This document shows, piece after piece, positions 6,741-8,742 of a DNA stretch of 8,742 bases. This stretch comes from Bacteroidia bacterium (GTDB taxonomy: Bacteria; Bacteroidota; Bacteroidia; Bacteroidales; P3). The stretch lies in contig BNXT01000040.1 of assembly GCA_025999775.1 (NCBI GenBank), positions 1 through 8,742 of the forward strand. The letters run 5' to 3'. A model generated the notes under the pieces. That model was given only the letters and a program-made list of their open reading frames with translations, was not told the origin of the DNA and did no database searches. Both the position numbers and the translations under genes were made by a program. Numbering within the stretch: the first letter of the stretch is position 1; each line of letters opens with the position of its first letter.

Positions 6741-7460
6741 ATGACAGACCCAATAAAAAATAACATAGAAAAATTAGAAGTCGGATACGTTTTTACGTCT
6801 GACGAGGTTTCGGGCGAATTAACTTCTCCGTCTTATATCAGCAAAAAATTGAACAGTTTTGTTGCAAATGGTTACATTCGCAAACTTTCAAAAGGACGTT
6901 TCTATAAACCTGAAATCAGTGAATTTGGCGAACTGCCTCTTGCCGATTATGAAGTGGTTAAAGATTTACTCGTTAAAAACGGCAAACCTATCGGTTATAT
7001 CACAGGTTATTCGGTGTTTAATAAATTTTTGCTGACCACACAAGTGTCAGCTATTATGCAAATTAGCACTCGCAAAACCAAACCTAATATTGTTCGCGGA
7101 AGATATAAAATTGACTTTGTTAAACAGGACAATATAATTACAAAAGACAACATTCCGCTTTTGCAACTACTTGACTGTCTGCGGTTTTTCAAAAAAATTC
7201 CTGATACCACAGCCGATAAATCTTGCACAAGGTTACTACAATTACTCGCCGAACTTGACCAAGCACAAATAAAAGAAGTCAAAAAATTAGTGTTAAATTA
7301 CACTCCGCAGGCAGTTGCTCTGCTTGGCGCAATGCTTGAAATGCTTAAGCCACAGGAAGATACAGCATTATTACTAAAATCGCTAAATATAATGACAGAA
7401 TACAAACTTGGTATTTCGCAAAACATTTTGTTGAATCAAAAAAAATGGCATATACGATGA
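6741..7460 (+). CDS. abiEi: AbiEi-type antitoxin (DUF6088 family), type IV toxin-antitoxin system
   Basis: The 239-residue protein starts with a winged-helix domain (about 15-58: FTSDEVSGELTSPSYISKKL, then NGYIRKLSKGRFYKPE), as in AbiEi and DUF6088 antitoxins. The remainder (YITGYSVFNKFLLTTQVSAI about 86-105; later helical segments to the end) is the C-terminal antitoxin region. In AbiE systems this protein represses its own operon and counters the toxin without forming a stable complex with it. The ATG at 6741 is the first in-frame start and gives the expected N-terminus. It overlaps the toxin gene by ATGA at 7457-7460, the usual antitoxin-first arrangement. The family assignment rests on the wing signature plus the unmistakable toxin partner. 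Confidence 0.85.
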   Translation: MTDPIKNNIEKLEVGYVFTSDEVSGELTSPSYISKKLNSFVANGYIRKLSKGRFYKPEISEFGELPLADYEVVKDLLVKNGKPIGYITGYSVFNKFLLTTQVSAIMQISTRKTKPNIVRGRYKIDFVKQDNIITKDNIPLLQLLDCLRFFKKIPDTTADKSCTRLLQLLAELDQAQIKEVKKLVLNYTPQAVALLGAMLEMLKPQEDTALLLKSLNIMTEYKLGISQNILLNQKKWHIR

Positions 7461-8425
7461 ATTTACACGAAAATAGAGAAATATTTTTGCAATTAATTCG
7501 CTTGGCAGCAGCGCATTTTAATATGGCGACAATTTATATTGAGAAGGATTATTGGCTCTCTTATTCCCTGCAACGAATGGCAAAAAACAAGAATGCCGAC
7601 AAAGTTGTTTTCAAAGGCGGAACAGCACTTGCCAAAGCATATCGGCTAACTAACAGATTTTCTGAAGATATTGATATTGCTGTGATAGAGGCACTTTCGA
7701 TGACAGGTAATCAACTCAAAATGCTGATAAAACGACTTGCCAAAGATATGGCAGATGGCTTGGAAGAAAATGTCGTGAAAGGCATAACAAGCAAAGGTTC
7801 AAGGTTTTACAAGACAATTTACAACTATCCGTCAATCGTTGATATTGCACAACAACCCACTGTAAAACAGGGGCAAATGCTTATTGAAATCAATACTTAC
7901 GCCAATCCTTATCCATACATAAAACAAGAAATAACGTCATTTATCGCAGATTATTTAGCAAGCATAAACCGCCACGATTTGGTTGAGCAATCCGACTTAA
8001 AACCATTCATAATCAATGTTTTAGATAAACGCCGTACAATCGTAGAAAAAACAGTTTCACTGTTACGATTTTCGTTTTCGGAAAATATAACCGTAGCACT
8101 TTCAGGCAAAATCCGACATTTTTATGATTTGTATTATTTGCTAAATGCCAATGAATGTGCAGAATACGTTAAATCTTCCGCTTTTTACGGTGATTTACAG
8201 GAACTTTTTGCCAACGACCAAAAAGAATTTGACACTCCGCTTGGTTGGACGGAAAAAACAATCGCCGAATCGCCTTTGTTGTATGAATTTCCAACACTTT
8301 GGCAATCGTTACGTTTAATCTATCAGACAGAATTGCGACCATTAGCATACACCGAAATCCCTGACGAAAAAAACATTGAAAACACAATTTTGCAACTGAT
8401 AGAACGAATAAAAGAGGGCAGTTGA
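7457..8425 (+). CDS. abiEii: AbiEii/AbiGii-family nucleotidyltransferase toxin
   Basis: The 322-residue protein is a nucleotidyltransferase toxin of the type IV AbiE system; relatives modify RNA (tRNA acceptor ends in the mycobacterial MenT group) and stop growth upon phage infection. Motifs, numbered from the ATG at 7457: an EKDYW segment (29-33), the nucleotidyltransferase core FKGGTALAKAY (52-62) with RFSEDIDIAV (67-76), E134 in MLIEIN, LDKRRTIVEK (179-188) and KIRHFYDLYYLL (208-219). All conserved charged residues seem present, so the toxin should be functional. Two starts are possible: ATG 7445 (four residues longer) and ATG 7457. I prefer 7457 because its ATGA overlap with the antitoxin stop gives coupling and MNLHENREIF matches the usual family N-terminus. 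Confidence 0.93.
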   Translation: MNLHENREIFLQLIRLAAAHFNMATIYIEKDYWLSYSLQRMAKNKNADKVVFKGGTALAKAYRLTNRFSEDIDIAVIEALSMTGNQLKMLIKRLAKDMADGLEENVVKGITSKGSRFYKTIYNYPSIVDIAQQPTVKQGQMLIEINTYANPYPYIKQEITSFIADYLASINRHDLVEQSDLKPFIINVLDKRRTIVEKTVSLLRFSFSENITVALSGKIRHFYDLYYLLNANECAEYVKSSAFYGDLQELFANDQKEFDTPLGWTEKTIAESPLLYEFPTLWQSLRLIYQTELRPLAYTEIPDEKNIENTILQLIERIKEGS

Positions 8426-8473
8426 TAACGAGCGGTTTTTTGCTATGCCTGCCGTACTCCCGCAGAAACGTTA
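8426..8473 (+). repeat. Imperfect inverted repeat with TAACG/CGTTA ends, directly after the toxin stop
   Basis: TAACG (8426-8430) and CGTTA (8469-8473) are the complementary outer ends, and GCGG (8432-8435) pairs with CCGC (8460-8463). The spacing is unequal (1 base on the left, 5 on the right), and a 24-base centre has no strong pairing. Short elements ending TAACG...CGTTA are reminiscent of integron attC sites or small palindromic intergenic elements. The attC consensus at the ends (RYYYAAC and GTTRRRY) is only partly met, so no class is assigned. Confidence 0.35.
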
Positions 8474-8556
8474 GTGATAATACTAAATCCTATTTACTGT
8501 AAATTTTAATACTTGCTACAGATTTCACAAGCAAACTTATTGCTTCGGGAACTATA
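8474..8556. other. Short intergenic stretch with one small palindrome
   Basis: This 83-bp AT-rich gap lies between the inverted repeat and the last gene. It contains the 13-bp perfect palindrome ATTTACTGTAAAT at 8492-8504, about 50 bp before the putative GTG start, which could be an operator. I see no clear promoter, terminator or RNA gene here. Confidence 0.3.
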
Positions 8557-8742
8557 GTGAAAAAAGCGCAACTATTCTATAATTCCAAAGAAGATTTGTT
8601 GCAAGGCGCAACTTGGCTACTGCGGAATTTTCCAAATTTGAGCGAAACAGAATATTATTCTTATTTTAGTCAGACAAAAAAAATTGTTGCAATATATAAT
8701 CAAAATGTAAGTGAAGACAATTTAATAGAATTTGATGAATAT
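8557..8742 (+). CDS. Unrecognised gene, N-terminal part, running off the right edge
   Basis: A frame free of stops runs from the TAA at about 8502 to the window end. The only usual start in it is GTG at 8557, giving 62 residues that begin MKKAQLFYNSKEDLLQGATW (GTG read as Met) and end in NLIEFDEY at the edge. The amino-acid composition is protein-like and not low-complexity, and no competing frame on either strand looks better. No domain is recognised in the visible part. GTG starts are uncommon in this kind of genome. Alternatively the gene is truncated at its 5' end, because homology could extend a few codons upstream of the GTG without a start. Confidence 0.5.
   Translation, partial: MKKAQLFYNSKEDLLQGATWLLRNFPNLSETEYYSYFSQTKKIVAIYNQNVSEDNLIEFDEY

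Noticed and set aside
7007..7282. Minus-strand frame of 91 codons opposite abiEi
   Set aside because: It has a Cys/Ser-rich composition typical of a shadow frame and overlaps a supported gene.
8417..8453. Terminator formed by GGCAG (8417-8421) and CTGCC (8449-8453)
   Set aside because: The stem is only 5 bp with a 27-base loop and no T-run after it; the T-run lies inside the loop.

Overview
The window looks like a chromosomal defence locus from a member of the Bacteroidota. The evidence is AT-rich coding DNA, an absence of clear Shine-Dalgarno sequences before the starts, and a gene combination (type III mod and res, S23-type four-helix-bundle gene, AlbA_2/HATPase gene, DUF6088-type AbiE pair) that is familiar from that phylum. 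The genus cannot be named from this sequence. Every supported gene is on the + strand.

Layout. (1) 1-1182 is the C-terminal part of a type III DNA methyltransferase (Mod), open at the left edge. (2) 1187-1600 is a small four-helix-bundle gene with complementary heptameric repeats at its two ends. (3) 1601-1723 is a 40-codon stub copying the first 34 codons of res. (4) 1729-3573 encodes an AlbA_2 plus HATPase protein of the Schlafen AlbA_2 type, with a perfect 21-bp tandem repeat in its C-terminal half. (5) 3570-6596 is a full-length type III restriction subunit (Res), overlapping the previous gene by ATGA. (6) 6609-6698 is a second, divergent copy of the last 29 codons of a res gene, lying after the res stop. 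(7) 6741-8425 is an AbiE-type (type IV) toxin-antitoxin pair, also joined by an ATGA overlap. (8) 8426-8742 holds a short imperfect inverted repeat and the start of an unrecognised gene that runs off the right edge.

How the parts fit together. Mod and Res form a type III restriction-modification system, and AbiE is an abortive-infection module, so the window is a compact anti-phage cluster. The AlbA_2/HATPase gene sits inside the mod-res operon and is translationally coupled to res, which suggests a functional link with restriction. The most informative structure is the pair of res fragments outside the intact cassette. A 5' stub lies before the AlbA_2 gene and a 3' stub lies after res. This is what would remain if an [AlbA_2-res] cassette had replaced the middle of an older res gene in a mod-fourHB-res operon. 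The locus therefore appears to preserve the scar of an allele or module exchange, with the S23-like gene as a second, separately inserted element.
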